Positions 25,085 through 34,542 of a DNA stretch of 64,000 nt are shown here, piece by piece. Positions within the stretch are counted from its first letter, which is position 1, and every line of letters starts with the position of its first letter. The DNA is from Pseudomaricurvus sp. HS19 (GTDB taxonomy: Bacteria; Pseudomonadota; Gammaproteobacteria; Pseudomonadales; Cellvibrionaceae), in NCBI RefSeq assembly GCF_009857815.1, contig NZ_WVVW01000003.1, positions 1 through 64,000 on the forward strand, given 5' to 3'. The notes beneath the pieces are model-generated. The model saw only the letters and a program-made list of their open reading frames with translations. It searched no databases and had not been told where the DNA came from. Both the position numbers and the translations under genes were made by a program.

Positions 25085-27106
25085 TCAGAGATCGTCGAAC
25101 ATGCTCAGCAGGTTGCCGAGGGTCTCCTTGCCGCGGGCGCGGTTCACCTCCGGGCTGTTATCGCCAAAGCCTTCACGGTCCACATCTTCCGGCGGCAGTT
25201 CGTCGAGGAAGCGGCTGGGCGTGGTGTCCCACACTTCACCAAACTGTTTGCGCTTGGCGGCCAGGGTCATGTGCAGCACCTTCTTGGCGCGGGTGATACC
25301 CACGTAGGCGAGGCGGCGCTCCTCCTCCACGTTGTCTTCTTCGATGCTGGATCGGTGCGGCAGGATGTCCTCCTCCACGCCCACCAGGAAGACGTAGGGG
25401 AATTCCAGACCCTTGCTGGCGTGCAGGGTCATCATCTGCACCTGGTCCGGCTCCTCTTCCGCTTCCGACTGCCGTTCCAGCATGTCCCGCAGCAGCAGTT
25501 TGCTGATGGCGCTCTCGAGGCTGCCGCTGCCGTCCTCGGCGTCATCCCGTTCGATGATGGTGCGGATGGAGTCCAGCAGATACCAGACGTTCTCCAGCCG
25601 CCGCTCCGCCACCTTGGGGCTGGAGGCGTTCTGGTGCAGCCAGGATTCGTAGTCGATGTCTTCCACCATCTCCCGTACGGCGCCCACCGGGTCGCTGCCG
25701 CGGCTGTTCTCACCCACCTGCAGCAGCCAGTGGGTAAAGCGCTCGATGCGCTCCAGGCTCTGTTTGGGGATCTGGCTCTGCACGCCCAGCTCCTGGCAGG
25801 CCGCAAACAGGCTGATCTCGCGCTCGGTGGCGTAGCGCCCCAGCGCCTCCAGGGTGTTGGGACCGATCTGCCGCCGCGGTGTGTTGATGATGCGCAGGAA
25901 GGCGTTGTCGTCGTCCGGGTTCACCACCAGCCGCAGGTAGGCGAGGATGTCCTTGATCTCGGTCTTGGAGAAAAACGAGGTGCCGCCGCTGATGGTGTAG
26001 GGAATCTGGTGCTGCTGCAGCTTCATCTCCAGCAGCCGCGCCTGGTGGTTGCCGCGGTAGAGGATGGCGAAGTCGCCATAGCGGGCACGGCGGTTCTGGC
26101 GCTGGGTAAAGATCTCGGCGGCCACCCGTTCGGCTTCGGCGTCTTCGTTGGCGCAGCGGATCACCCGCAGGTTCTCCCCCAACCCCATCTCACTCCACAG
26201 CGCCTTGTCGAACTCGTGGGGGTTGTGGGCGATGAGGTGGTTGGCGCAGCGCAGGATGCGGGAGGTGGAGCGGTAGTTCTGCTCCAGCTTGATCACCTTC
26301 AGGGCGGGGAAATCCTTGCGCAGCAGCGACAGGTTCTCCGGCCGCGCGCCGCGCCAGGCGTAGATGGACTGGTCGTCATCCCCCACCACCGTGAGTGAGC
26401 CGCGGTCACCGATCAGCAGCTTTACCAGCAGGTACTGGCTGGAGTTGGTGTCCTGGTACTCGTCCACCAGCAGGTAGCGGATCTTGCTCTGCCAGCGCTT
26501 GAGGATCTCGGGGTGATCCAGGAACAGCTGCGCCGGGATCAGGATCAGGTCATCGAAGTCCACCGCGTTGTAGGCCAGCAGGGCGGCGTTGTAGGCGCGG
26601 TAGATGTGGGCAATCTTCTCCTCACCGGGGCTCTGGGCCTTGCTCAGGGCCTGGCTCGGCGACCAGAGGTCGTTCTTCCAGTTGGAAATTTGGTTCTGCA
26701 CCAGGTCCAGGTGGTCGCTGTCCAGGTCGCCATCCTTCAACATCAATTCTTTCAGTAACGAACGGGCGTCTTCGGCGTCGAAGATGGAGAAGCCCGGCTT
26801 GAAGCCCAGCGCCTTGTGCTCCTTGCGGATGATGTTGAGCCCCAGGTTGTGGAAGGTGGAGACTGTCAGCCCGCGGCTGGCGCTGCCTTTCACCAGCTGC
26901 CCGACCCGCTCTTTCATCTCGCGGGCGGCCTTGTTGGTAAAGGTCAGGGCGGCAATGTGGCGCGCCAGCAGGCCGCACTCCTCAATCAGGTAGGCGATCT
27001 TGCGGGTGATCACGCTGGTCTTGCCACTGCCGGCGCCCGCCAAAACGAGGGCGGGGCCGTCAATGTAGCGTACCGCTTCACGTTGACGGGGATTGAGGTT
27101 GGTCAT
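25085..27106 (-). CDS. rep: ATP-dependent DNA helicase Rep
   Basis: Superfamily 1A 3'-5' helicase that clears proteins ahead of replication forks and assists restart. The chosen ATG gives 673 residues, identical in length to E. coli Rep, and begins NLNPRQREAVRYIDGPALVL. Motif I is AGAGSGKT, Ia is ALTFTNKAAREMKERV, II is DEYQDTN, III is GDDDQSIYAWRGA, IV is QNYRST, V includes MTLHASKGLEFPYVFL, and VI is RLAYVGITRAKK. The Rep-type Q-motif and the absence of UvrD's C-terminal extension favour Rep. The upstream frame adds 24 residues and is not needed. Confidence 0.96.
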   Translation of the reverse strand: MTNLNPRQREAVRYIDGPALVLAGAGSGKTSVITRKIAYLIEECGLLARHIAALTFTNKAAREMKERVGQLVKGSASRGLTVSTFHNLGLNIIRKEHKALGFKPGFSIFDAEDARSLLKELMLKDGDLDSDHLDLVQNQISNWKNDLWSPSQALSKAQSPGEEKIAHIYRAYNAALLAYNAVDFDDLILIPAQLFLDHPEILKRWQSKIRYLLVDEYQDTNSSQYLLVKLLIGDRGSLTVVGDDDQSIYAWRGARPENLSLLRKDFPALKVIKLEQNYRSTSRILRCANHLIAHNPHEFDKALWSEMGLGENLRVIRCANEDAEAERVAAEIFTQRQNRRARYGDFAILYRGNHQARLLEMKLQQHQIPYTISGGTSFFSKTEIKDILAYLRLVVNPDDDNAFLRIINTPRRQIGPNTLEALGRYATEREISLFAACQELGVQSQIPKQSLERIERFTHWLLQVGENSRGSDPVGAVREMVEDIDYESWLHQNASSPKVAERRLENVWYLLDSIRTIIERDDAEDGSGSLESAISKLLLRDMLERQSEAEEEPDQVQMMTLHASKGLEFPYVFLVGVEEDILPHRSSIEEDNVEEERRLAYVGITRAKKVLHMTLAAKRKQFGEVWDTTPSRFLDELPPEDVDREGFGDNSPEVNRARGKETLGNLLSMFDDL

Positions 27107-27363
27107 CGACCCTGGATCTCCGCAGAATTGTGGGGAGCGGCATTGTAGCAAGCCGAGGGGGTGGGGATGAATGGCCACGGGAGTGTGGCGGCGGATTACT
27201 TATAGCAAAAGGGCGCAAAACTGGCGGGGTAGGAATATGTTTTTATATGCGGTGAACCGAGGTTTATTTGGCAACAACGGATGCTGTAGAGTCACCTCCC
27301 TTAGCATTTTTTGTGCAAATTGCGCAGTTCTGGACCACAAGGAAAGGTGACCAGTCTCCCATT

Positions 27364-29085
27364 ATGGATATGCCAGTTACGATATTGGTGATCTGCCGCC
27401 CCAAAGCCGAGTTCCATCTGATTGGACGGCTGCTGGCGCAGGTACACCACACAGATTACCAGGTGATCTGGCTCAACCGTCTTGATGACGGGCTTGAGGC
27501 CATGGTGCGGGGCAACTGCGACGTTGTGCTGCTGGATTATCACTGGAACAACGGTTCTGCCATGCAGGCCGTGCGCACGGCCCGCTCCCGCGGCTGCACC
27601 CTGCCCATCGTGGTGATGACCGACGATGTGGAGTCCGAAGTGGATCGCACAGCCATCGCTGCCGGCGCCTCTGACTACCTGATCAAGGGACATATCGACA
27701 GCCGGTTGCTCGAACGTACCCTGCGCTACGCCATGGAGCGCAACGCCAGCGAGAAAAAGCTGGCGCAATTGGCCCATTTCGATCCGCTGGCCAATATCCC
27801 CAATCGCATCCTCTTTCGTGACCGCTTGGAACACGCGGTGGAGCTCTCCCGCCGGGAGGGCATCCCCTTTGCCCTGCTCTACCTCGACCTGGATGGCTTC
27901 AAGGAGATCAATGACCGCTGCGGCCACGACGCCGGCGACGAGGTGATTCGTCAGTGCGCCCGGCGCCTGAAGGAGTGCATTCGCAAGAGCGATTCGGTGG
28001 CCCGCATTGGCGGCGATGAATTCACTATCCTGCTGGAGCACACCAACGACCCTGGCCACATCGCCCATGTGGCGCAGAAGGTGATTGATACCCTCAGCCA
28101 GCCCATGAGTGTGGGTGCTGACGAGGTCAGTGTCGGGGTCAGTATTGGTATTGCGGTCTACCCGGAGGCCGGTGACGATGCGCAGAGCCTGCAGAAGCAC
28201 GCCGATACCGCCATGTACCAGGCCAAGCAAATAGCCGGCAGCGCCTACTGTTTCTACACGGCCGATGTTGGCGAGCCTCATCCGCATTCGCTGCAGGAGT
28301 CGGAGCTGCGTCAGGCCCTGCGTGGCAACCAGCTGGAGGCGCGCTACCGGCGGCGTCTGGATGCAGCCAGTGGCCGCCTGATTGAGCTGGGGTTGGAACT
28401 CTGCTGGCACCATCCAGAGCGTGGCGAGTTGGGCGGCGAGCATTGTCGCGATGTGGCACAACAGGCGGGACTCACTGCAGAACTCAATAACTGGTCACTG
28501 CAGCAGGGGTTGCAGGATCTGGCGCAGTTGCAGAAGGCGGGCTGGAAGCAGCTCTGCCTGATGGTGCCGGTGACGGCGGCGCAGCTGACCGAGCCTAATA
28601 TGAGGGAACGGCTGCAGCGGCTGTTGGTGGAGCACGGCGTGCGAGGTGAGAGCCTGGGCCTCGAGATGACCGAAGCGGACCTGGCCGAACACCGGCAAGC
28701 GGTGCTATCCCCCATGGTGGAGCTGGTGCAACTGGGCTGCCATTTTTCGCTGGCGGAGTTCGGTTGCGGCAGCGCCTCTCTGGGGTTGTTGCAGCGCCTG
28801 CCGGTGACCAGTGTGCGTATCGCCGAGCCCCTGCTGGTGGATGCCGGGCAGACCGAAGCCGGGCGCCGCCTGCTGGAAGGGCTGGTGCAGTTTGCCCACC
28901 ATCTGGGCAAGGCGGTGGTGGCGGGCGGTTATTGTGATCAGGAGCAGTACCAGTCGCTGTGCCAGCTGGGGTGCGACCTGGTCAATGCCGCCGATGAGCC
29001 AGAGCCGTTGACCCCGTCGATCATCAAGGGTGGCCCAGGCGCGACTTCGGTTACAGCAGTGGCTTATCCAGCCCACGGTAGCTGA
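27364..29085 (+). CDS. Receiver-like/GGDEF protein with degenerate EAL domain
   Basis: A 573-residue signalling protein. Residues 5-120 are receiver-like: D58 (LLDYHW) and the lysine of YLIKGHI are kept, but the usual N-terminal acidic pair is replaced by VICRPK. Residues 137-300 are a GGDEF domain with intact GGDEF (216-220) and an RxxD inhibitory site (RKSD, 207-210), so c-di-GMP synthesis is likely. Residues about 310-560 align with EAL domains, but the EALLR motif reads LGLELC, DDFGTG reads AEFGCG, and the KxD lysine/aspartate pair is lost, so phosphodiesterase activity is unlikely. The ATG at 27364 is preferred over an upstream TTG. It overlaps comM tail-to-tail by 35 bases. Confidence 0.88.
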   Translation: MDMPVTILVICRPKAEFHLIGRLLAQVHHTDYQVIWLNRLDDGLEAMVRGNCDVVLLDYHWNNGSAMQAVRTARSRGCTLPIVVMTDDVESEVDRTAIAAGASDYLIKGHIDSRLLERTLRYAMERNASEKKLAQLAHFDPLANIPNRILFRDRLEHAVELSRREGIPFALLYLDLDGFKEINDRCGHDAGDEVIRQCARRLKECIRKSDSVARIGGDEFTILLEHTNDPGHIAHVAQKVIDTLSQPMSVGADEVSVGVSIGIAVYPEAGDDAQSLQKHADTAMYQAKQIAGSAYCFYTADVGEPHPHSLQESELRQALRGNQLEARYRRRLDAASGRLIELGLELCWHHPERGELGGEHCRDVAQQAGLTAELNNWSLQQGLQDLAQLQKAGWKQLCLMVPVTAAQLTEPNMRERLQRLLVEHGVRGESLGLEMTEADLAEHRQAVLSPMVELVQLGCHFSLAEFGCGSASLGLLQRLPVTSVRIAEPLLVDAGQTEAGRRLLEGLVQFAHHLGKAVVAGGYCDQEQYQSLCQLGCDLVNAADEPEPLTPSIIKGGPGATSVTAVAYPAHGS

Positions 29086-30547
29086 ATGCTTCCAGCAGGT
29101 GCCGGTCGGAGATCGCCTCCTGCGCCTCCAGATCCGCCAGGGTGCGGGCCACTTTCACAATGCGGTGCAGAACCCGGGTGGAAAAGCCGGTCTTCAGCAT
29201 CGCCTGTTCCAGCAGTTGCTGCTGGCGGGGCTGCAGGGGGCAGTGGCGGTCCAGGGCGGCACCGCTGAGACTGGCGTTGGGGCAACCCTGACGCCGCAAC
29301 TGCCGCTCATAAGCCTGCGTCACCCGCTGTTGCACCTGGTCGCTGCCTTCTCCCTGTGCCGGCGCATACAACTCCCCTGCCTGCAGCGGCAACACTGCCA
29401 CCTGCAGGTCAATACGATCCAGTAACGGTCCGGAAATCCGCTGTCGGTAGCGACGCACCTGCTCCGTGCTGCACTGACAGCGGTGCCCGTGACCGTGGTA
29501 GCCACAGGGACAGGGATTCATGGCGGCTACCAACTGGAAACGGGCAGGAAATTCCACCTGAGCCGCGGCGCGGGAGATGCGGATGCTGCCACACTCCAGC
29601 GGCTCCCGCAGTACCTCCAGCACAGTGCGCTGAAACTCCGGCAGTTCATCCAGAAACAGTACCCCGTGGTGGGCCAGAGAGATTTCACCTGGCCTGGGGG
29701 TGCTGCCGCCTCCCACCAGGGCGGTGGCGGAAGCGGTGTGGTGGGGTGCGGCAAAGGGGCGTCGCGGGGTGTGAGTGCCGTTGTCGTTGACCAGCGATTG
29801 CACGCAGGCTACCTCAATGGCCTCGTCCCGGCTCAGGGGTGGCAGGATGCCGGGCAAGCGCGAGGCGAGCATGGATTTACCGGTGCCGGGTGGACCGTAA
29901 AACAGCAGGTGGTGGCGCCCGGCGGCGGCCACTTCCAGGGCCCGCCGGGCCTGTAACTGTCCGCGCACGTCTCGCAGGTCCGGGCGCTCCCCCGCTGGCG
30001 GGCTGCTCACCGGGGCTGGCGTCTGTGTCAGGGCGTCTTCCCCGGTCAGGTGTGCCACCACCTGCAACAGGCTGTCGGCACCGATCACGGTCGTGTCTTC
30101 ACTGAGGGCCGCCTGTGGCGCATTGCTGCGGGGGCAGATCAGCACGCGCTGTTGGGCGGCGCAGGCGATGGCTGCCGGCAGGCAACCGGGCACAGGTCGC
30201 AGGCTGCCATCCAGTCCCAGCTCCCCCAGAAACTCCTTGCCGCGCAGCAGTGCGGGGTTCAGTTGTCCGGAGGCGGCGAGGATGCCGAGGGCGATGGGCA
30301 GGTCAAACTGGCTGCCATTCTTGGGCAGGTCGGCGGGGGCGAGGCTGACGGTGATGCGGCGGGCGGGGAACTGGAAGTGGCTGGTGAGCAGGGCGCTGCG
30401 CACCCGGTCGCGGGACTCCTTTACCGCGGTGGCAGCCATGCCCACCACCGACAGCGATGGCAGGCCATTGGACATGTGGACTTCCACCTCCACCGGGGCG
30501 GCGTGGATACCGATGTGGGCGCGGGTATTAACTCGGGCGAGGGACAT
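29051..30547 (-). CDS. comM: YifB/ComM family Mg-chelatase-like AAA+ ATPase
   Basis: A 498-residue protein of the YifB family. ComM is a helicase that promotes branch migration during natural transformation in Haemophilus and Vibrio. The N-terminal Lon-like domain (ARVNTRAHIGIHAAPVEVEV; LPSLSVVGMAATAVKESRDR) precedes a Mg-chelatase-type AAA+ core with Walker A YGPPGTGKSMLA and Walker B GVLFLDELPEF. A zinc-type CPCGYHGHGHRCQC segment follows, then arginine-rich sensor helices. Full length and intact motifs suggest the cell could integrate incoming DNA. It converges with the GGDEF gene. Confidence 0.94.
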   Translation of the reverse strand: MSLARVNTRAHIGIHAAPVEVEVHMSNGLPSLSVVGMAATAVKESRDRVRSALLTSHFQFPARRITVSLAPADLPKNGSQFDLPIALGILAASGQLNPALLRGKEFLGELGLDGSLRPVPGCLPAAIACAAQQRVLICPRSNAPQAALSEDTTVIGADSLLQVVAHLTGEDALTQTPAPVSSPPAGERPDLRDVRGQLQARRALEVAAAGRHHLLFYGPPGTGKSMLASRLPGILPPLSRDEAIEVACVQSLVNDNGTHTPRRPFAAPHHTASATALVGGGSTPRPGEISLAHHGVLFLDELPEFQRTVLEVLREPLECGSIRISRAAAQVEFPARFQLVAAMNPCPCGYHGHGHRCQCSTEQVRRYRQRISGPLLDRIDLQVAVLPLQAGELYAPAQGEGSDQVQQRVTQAYERQLRRQGCPNASLSGAALDRHCPLQPRQQQLLEQAMLKTGFSTRVLHRIVKVARTLADLEAQEAISDRHLLEAFSYRGLDKPLL

Positions 30548-30633
30548 GGAGCTGCATCCTTGCAGGGAAATTCGCCCAGACTACCCCGCTTGCTGGTGGT
30601 GACAATCCGCCGCACTGGTGATTGTACGGCCAC

Positions 30634-30653
30634 GGCGCCCCATGTCGGGGCGC
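30634..30653. terminator. Hairpin between comM and ubiK
   Basis: GCGCCCC and GGGGCGC pair around ATGTC in the 142-base gap. There is no T-run, so termination is only possible, not clear. Confidence 0.35.
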
Positions 30654-30689
30654 TCCTGGCACTAAGGTGCCAGCCCTGTGCAGATAGTG

Positions 30690-30923
30690 TCAGCTATTTT
30701 GCTGTTCCAGCTCCGCCACCAGCTTCTCCAGCGCTTCCAGTTTCTCCCGCGTGCGCAGAAGCACCGCACTCTGGGCATCAAACTCTTCACGGGTGACAAG
30801 GTTCATCTTGCGCAGCGCCGACTCCAGCAGCGCCCGTACTTCCCGCTCGGGGAGATCAGCGCTGGTCAGCGGCAGTACGGCCTGCAGTTCCTGCAATAGC
30901 CCTTTAGCCAGTTTGTCGAACAT
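30690..30923 (-). CDS. ubiK: Ubiquinone biosynthesis accessory factor UbiK
   Basis: A 77-residue BMFP/YqiC-family protein that binds lipids and assists aerobic ubiquinone synthesis with UbiJ. It begins MFDKLAKGLLQELQAVLP, the amphipathic N-terminal helix. The middle ALLESALRKMNLVTREEFDA and a C-terminal coiled coil (LLRTREKLEALEKLVAELEQ) are typical of the family. It is separate from the ubiC-ubiA operon but serves the same pathway. In Pseudomonas a homologue lies at the same place next to glnK-amtB and comM, supporting conserved synteny. Confidence 0.93.
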   Translation of the reverse strand: MFDKLAKGLLQELQAVLPLTSADLPEREVRALLESALRKMNLVTREEFDAQSAVLLRTREKLEALEKLVAELEQQNS

Positions 30924-31010
30924 TGTGGTCTCGATTTCGCAGTAATTGAGGGTCGCCCAGTGTACCGCAGACCGTGCAATTCAGCGCAGTGATGTGGATC
31001 TCTTGACACC

Positions 31011-31027
31011 TGCACCAAAATGGTGCC
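31011..31027. promoter_or_regulatory. NtrC-type enhancer site
   Basis: TGCACCAAAATGGTGCC matches the NtrC (GlnG) consensus TGCACC-N5-GGTGCA in 11 of 12 positions. It lies about 130 bases upstream of the sigma-54 element at 31154, the usual enhancer distance. Further half-sites TGGTGCA are at 31034 and around 31107. It indicates nitrogen-limitation control of the downstream porin/glnK/amtB genes. Confidence 0.8.
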
Positions 31028-31153
31028 TTGTAATGGTGCATGGTCGCGTTTTGTGCACAGTGTTCGGGCTTTGGCACATGTTTCTGCCGGCGATTTTTCT
31101 CTGGATTGGTGCAATTTGTTTGTAACATGCTGATTTAAAAGTAAAAAATTAAA

Positions 31154-31170
31154 TTGGCAAGCAATGTGCT
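31154..31170 (+). promoter_or_regulatory. Sigma-54 promoter (-24/-12)
   Basis: TTGGCAAGCAATGTGCT has GG (31156-31157) and GC (31168-31169) separated by exactly ten bases, matching TGGCAC-N5-TTGC with minor changes. Transcription would start near 31181. Downstream is the TorF porin and then glnK-amtB. An NtrC site lies upstream. Confidence 0.8.
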
Positions 31171-31179
31171 AATACAGGG

Positions 31180-31227
31180 CAAGTCGAAAGGCTCAACAAT
31201 AAGCCCTGGTTCACAGGGCACGACTTG
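31180..31227 (+). other. Structured 5' leader of the torF transcript
   Basis: CAAGTCG (31180-31186) can pair with CGACTTG (31221-31227), enclosing an inner hairpin GCCCTG/CAGGGC (31203-31208 with 31214-31219). A second CAGGGC at 31175-31180 offers an alternative partner. The predicted transcript start falls at the first base of the outer stem, so the mRNA would begin with a hairpin about 45 bases before the porin start. Confidence 0.45.
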
Positions 31228-31272
31228 TTAACCAAGAACAACTTAATTGAACGTGAAACGAGAGGAAGACAC

Positions 31273-31947
31273 ATGAAAAAGTTGACTCAACTGGCTGCCG
31301 CTGTTGCCCTGACCGCCGGTGCTGTCGCCGCTACTCCTGCCATGGCTGAAGTATCTGCATCCGTAGGTGTTGCGAGTACTTACCTGTGGCGTGGTTACGA
31401 CCTGGGTAGCGGTACTCCTGCTATCTCCGGTGACCTGTCTTACAGCGCTGCTGGCTTCTACACCGGTATCTGGGGTAGCTCCGGTGACACATCAGCGGGA
31501 ACTGAATTCGATCTGTACGCCGGTTACGGTATGGAGTTCGAGAGTGGTTTCTTTTTCGACCTGAGCGTTTGGAACTACGTCTATCCTACTGGCGCTGGTT
31601 ATACCATTGATGGCGAAACTGACATTGGTGACCTGACCGATGTGATTCTGTCTGTTGGCTTCGGCCCAGTTGCATTCTCCTACTACCAGCCTGTAGCTGG
31701 TGCGTGTGGCGGTGAGCCGAGCACTGGCTGTAGCAACAGTTACAACTACTACTCCGTAAGCGGTGAGCTGGGCTCTTTCTCAGCAACCCTGGGTATGCAC
31801 GATGACGACGGTGATGATCCAATGCACCTGGACGTCTCTTACGCCTACAACGACAACCTGAGCTTCACCTTCAGCCAGTTCGTTTCTGACGAGCCAGAAG
31901 GCGATGACCTGAAGTTCGTTGTTTCTTACTCCATGCCAATCGAATAA
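31273..31947 (+). CDS. TorF-family putative outer-membrane porin
   Basis: A 224-residue protein with a clear signal peptide (MKKLTQLAAAVALTAGAVAA, cleavage after PAMA). The mature part is a beta barrel of alternating aromatic strands, beginning EVSASVGVASTYLWRGYDLG and closing with FVVSYSMPIE. The family (TIGR02001, formerly gcw_chp) is often next to glnK-amtB in marine gammaproteobacteria, as here. A role in uptake of a nitrogen compound is inferred from the NtrC/sigma-54 signals upstream. The ATG at 31273 has AGAGGAA upstream. Codon use changes to GCT/GGT-rich, suggesting strong expression. Confidence 0.88.
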   Translation: MKKLTQLAAAVALTAGAVAATPAMAEVSASVGVASTYLWRGYDLGSGTPAISGDLSYSAAGFYTGIWGSSGDTSAGTEFDLYAGYGMEFESGFFFDLSVWNYVYPTGAGYTIDGETDIGDLTDVILSVGFGPVAFSYYQPVAGACGGEPSTGCSNSYNYYSVSGELGSFSATLGMHDDDGDDPMHLDVSYAYNDNLSFTFSQFVSDEPEGDDLKFVVSYSMPIE

Positions 31948-31969
31948 GAAAAACCTCACTACTGAGATT

Positions 31970-31995
31970 AAGTGGGCCCGCCCGGGCCCACTTTT
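31970..31995 (+). terminator. Terminator or attenuator between the porin gene and glnK
   Basis: AAGTGGGCCCG and CGGGCCCACTTTT form a strong GC-rich stem with a two-base loop and a short T-run, 23 bases after the porin stop. Partial read-through would leave glnK-amtB at a lower level than the porin. Confidence 0.75.
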
Positions 31996-32012
31996 CTGGT
32001 GAACCTGTGTAA

Positions 32013-32369
<357 letters not shown>

Positions 32370-32432
32370 GCAATCAGGCGCAATTTAAAAGACGCTCGAT
32401 ACTGTTAAAACAAATTCTCCCGGAGAAATGCA

Positions 32433-33713
32433 ATGGAAAGTCAAATTTTCGAATTGCAGTACGCCATGGACACCTTTTACTTCTTGGTGTGTGGCGCACT
32501 GGTAATGTGGATGGCGGCAGGCTTCGCCATGCTGGAGTCGGGTCTCGTCCGCTCCAAGAACACCACTGAAATCCTCACCAAGAACATCGCTCTGTACGCC
32601 ATCGCCTGTACCATGTACCTGATCTGTGGTTACGAGCTGATGTACGGCGGCGGTTTCTTCCTTAGCGGTACTGACAGTGTTGCCAGCATGACTGACGACG
32701 CGGTTGCCGGTGTCCTGGCTGCCCAGGCGGACTTCCGCGGTGGCGTTGAAGATGCAGGCCTGCCTTACTCTGGCGCTTCCGACTTCTTCTTCCAGGTTGT
32801 GTTCGTTGCTACTGCAATGTCCATCGTTTCCGGTGCGGTTGCCGAGCGTATGAAGCTGTGGGCCTTCCTGGCTTTCGCCGTGGTAATGACCGGCTTCATC
32901 TACCCTGTTGAGGGTGGCTGGACCTGGGGCGGTAACGCTGTACCTTTCATCGGTGAACTGAGCTACAGCGACTACGCTGGCTCCGGTATCGTTCACATGG
33001 CCGGTGCTGCTGCTGCTCTGGCGGGTGTTATCCTGCTGGGTGCCCGTAAAGGCAAGTACGGCAAAAACGGTGAAGTTAACGCTATCCCTGGTGCGAACCT
33101 GCCACTGGCTACCCTGGGTACCTTCATCCTGTGGATGGGCTGGTTCGGTTTCAACGGCGGTTCTACCCTGCAGCTGTCCGGTATCGGCGTAGCCAACGAA
33201 GTAGCCAGCGTGTTTGTTAACACCAACGCTGCTGCTGCCGGTGGTCTGATCGGTGCCCTGATTGTTGCCCGCATCCTGTTCGGCAAAGCCGACCTGACCA
33301 TGGCCTTGAACGGCGCCCTGGCTGGCCTGGTAGCAATCACTGCTGAACCTGCTGACCCATCTGCCCTGCAGGCCAGCCTGATCGGTGCTGTTGGTGGCGT
33401 GCTGGTAGTATTCTCCATCCTGACCCTGGACAAGCTGAAGATCGACGATCCTGTCGGTGCCATCTCTGTACACGGTGTTGTAGGTCTGTTCGGTGTACTG
33501 GTTGTACCTTTCACCGACGGCGACGCTACCATCGGTGGCCAGCTGCTGGGTGCCCTGGTGATCTTCGTCTGGGTATTCGTATGTAGCCTGATCGTTTGGG
33601 CCATCCTGAAAGCCGTCATGGGCATCCGCGTAACCGAAGAAGAAGAGTTCAACGGTGTGGATCTGTCCGAGTGCGGTATGGAAGCCTACCCAGAGTTCAC
33701 TGCAGGTAAATAA
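32433..33713 (+). CDS. amtB: Ammonium transporter AmtB
   Basis: A 426-residue Amt/Rh channel with about eleven transmembrane helices. It contains the twin pore histidines in GSGIVHMAGAAAALAG and ISVHGVVGLFGVLVV, and the family signature GGSTLQLSG with FNGG. The N-terminus is outside and contains no long cleavable leader, although the first helix begins soon after residue 12. It takes up ammonium and is shut by GlnK when nitrogen is plentiful. The gene is flanked on both sides by PII genes. Codon bias resembles the porin gene, suggesting high expression. Confidence 0.97.
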   Translation: MESQIFELQYAMDTFYFLVCGALVMWMAAGFAMLESGLVRSKNTTEILTKNIALYAIACTMYLICGYELMYGGGFFLSGTDSVASMTDDAVAGVLAAQADFRGGVEDAGLPYSGASDFFFQVVFVATAMSIVSGAVAERMKLWAFLAFAVVMTGFIYPVEGGWTWGGNAVPFIGELSYSDYAGSGIVHMAGAAAALAGVILLGARKGKYGKNGEVNAIPGANLPLATLGTFILWMGWFGFNGGSTLQLSGIGVANEVASVFVNTNAAAAGGLIGALIVARILFGKADLTMALNGALAGLVAITAEPADPSALQASLIGAVGGVLVVFSILTLDKLKIDDPVGAISVHGVVGLFGVLVVPFTDGDATIGGQLLGALVIFVWVFVCSLIVWAILKAVMGIRVTEEEEFNGVDLSECGMEAYPEFTAGK

Positions 33714-33739
33714 GTTACCCTGACAGATAGAACCCGGAA

Positions 33740-33770
33740 AACCCGGCAGCGCAAGCTGCCGGGTTTTTTT
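33740..33770 (+). terminator. Rho-independent terminator after amtB
   Basis: AACCCGGCAGC and GCTGCCGGGTT pair around GCAA, followed by seven T's, 27 bases after the amtB stop. It separates amtB from the second glnK, which therefore needs its own promoter. Confidence 0.92.
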
Positions 33771-33926
33771 GTGTCTGTACTATTTGTATCTGTAGTCCAT
33801 AGGCGCTGGTCACACAGGGACCCGGCAGCAACGCTGGCCCGGGAGTTCCCCTGAGGCTTGCTGGCGTGCTAATGTATGGGTTTCGGACTGCTGCAGCGTC
33901 CTGCTTGCCTGCGTCGACTTGATTAA

Positions 33927-34340
<414 letters not shown>

Positions 34341-34362
34341 TCCTGCAGCTTCGCAGAGATCC

Positions 34363-34390
34363 AAAAGGCCGGTTGTTACCGGCCTTTTTT
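34363..34390 (+). terminator. Rho-independent terminator after the second PII gene
   Basis: AAAAGGCCGG and CCGGCCTTTT pair around TTGTTA, with six T's, 23 bases after the stop. Confidence 0.92.
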
Positions 34391-34434
34391 GTGTCTGTTG
34401 AGCGCTGGAGCGCCTGATTGTTAACTATATAAAA

Positions 34435-34503
34435 GATCGCCCGGGGGAGCGGGCTCCTACATCAAAGCGCTGGCTTTGCAGGAGCCCGCTCCCCCGGGCG
34501 ATC
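34435..34503. repeat. Long perfect inverted repeat (24-base arms, REP/BIME-like)
   Basis: Arms 34435-34458 and 34480-34503 are perfect reverse complements (GATCGCCCGGGGGAGCGGGC plus TCCT and its complement). The 21-base spacer holds another inverted repeat, CAAAGC/GCTTTG. The core GGAGCGGGCTCCTACA resembles Pseudomonas-type REP sequences arranged as an inverted pair. It lies between the second PII gene and the DUF523 gene. Confidence 0.85.
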
Positions 34504-34542
34504 TGTTGGATTTCCATCCAAACTTCCAACGCCGCACCTCAT

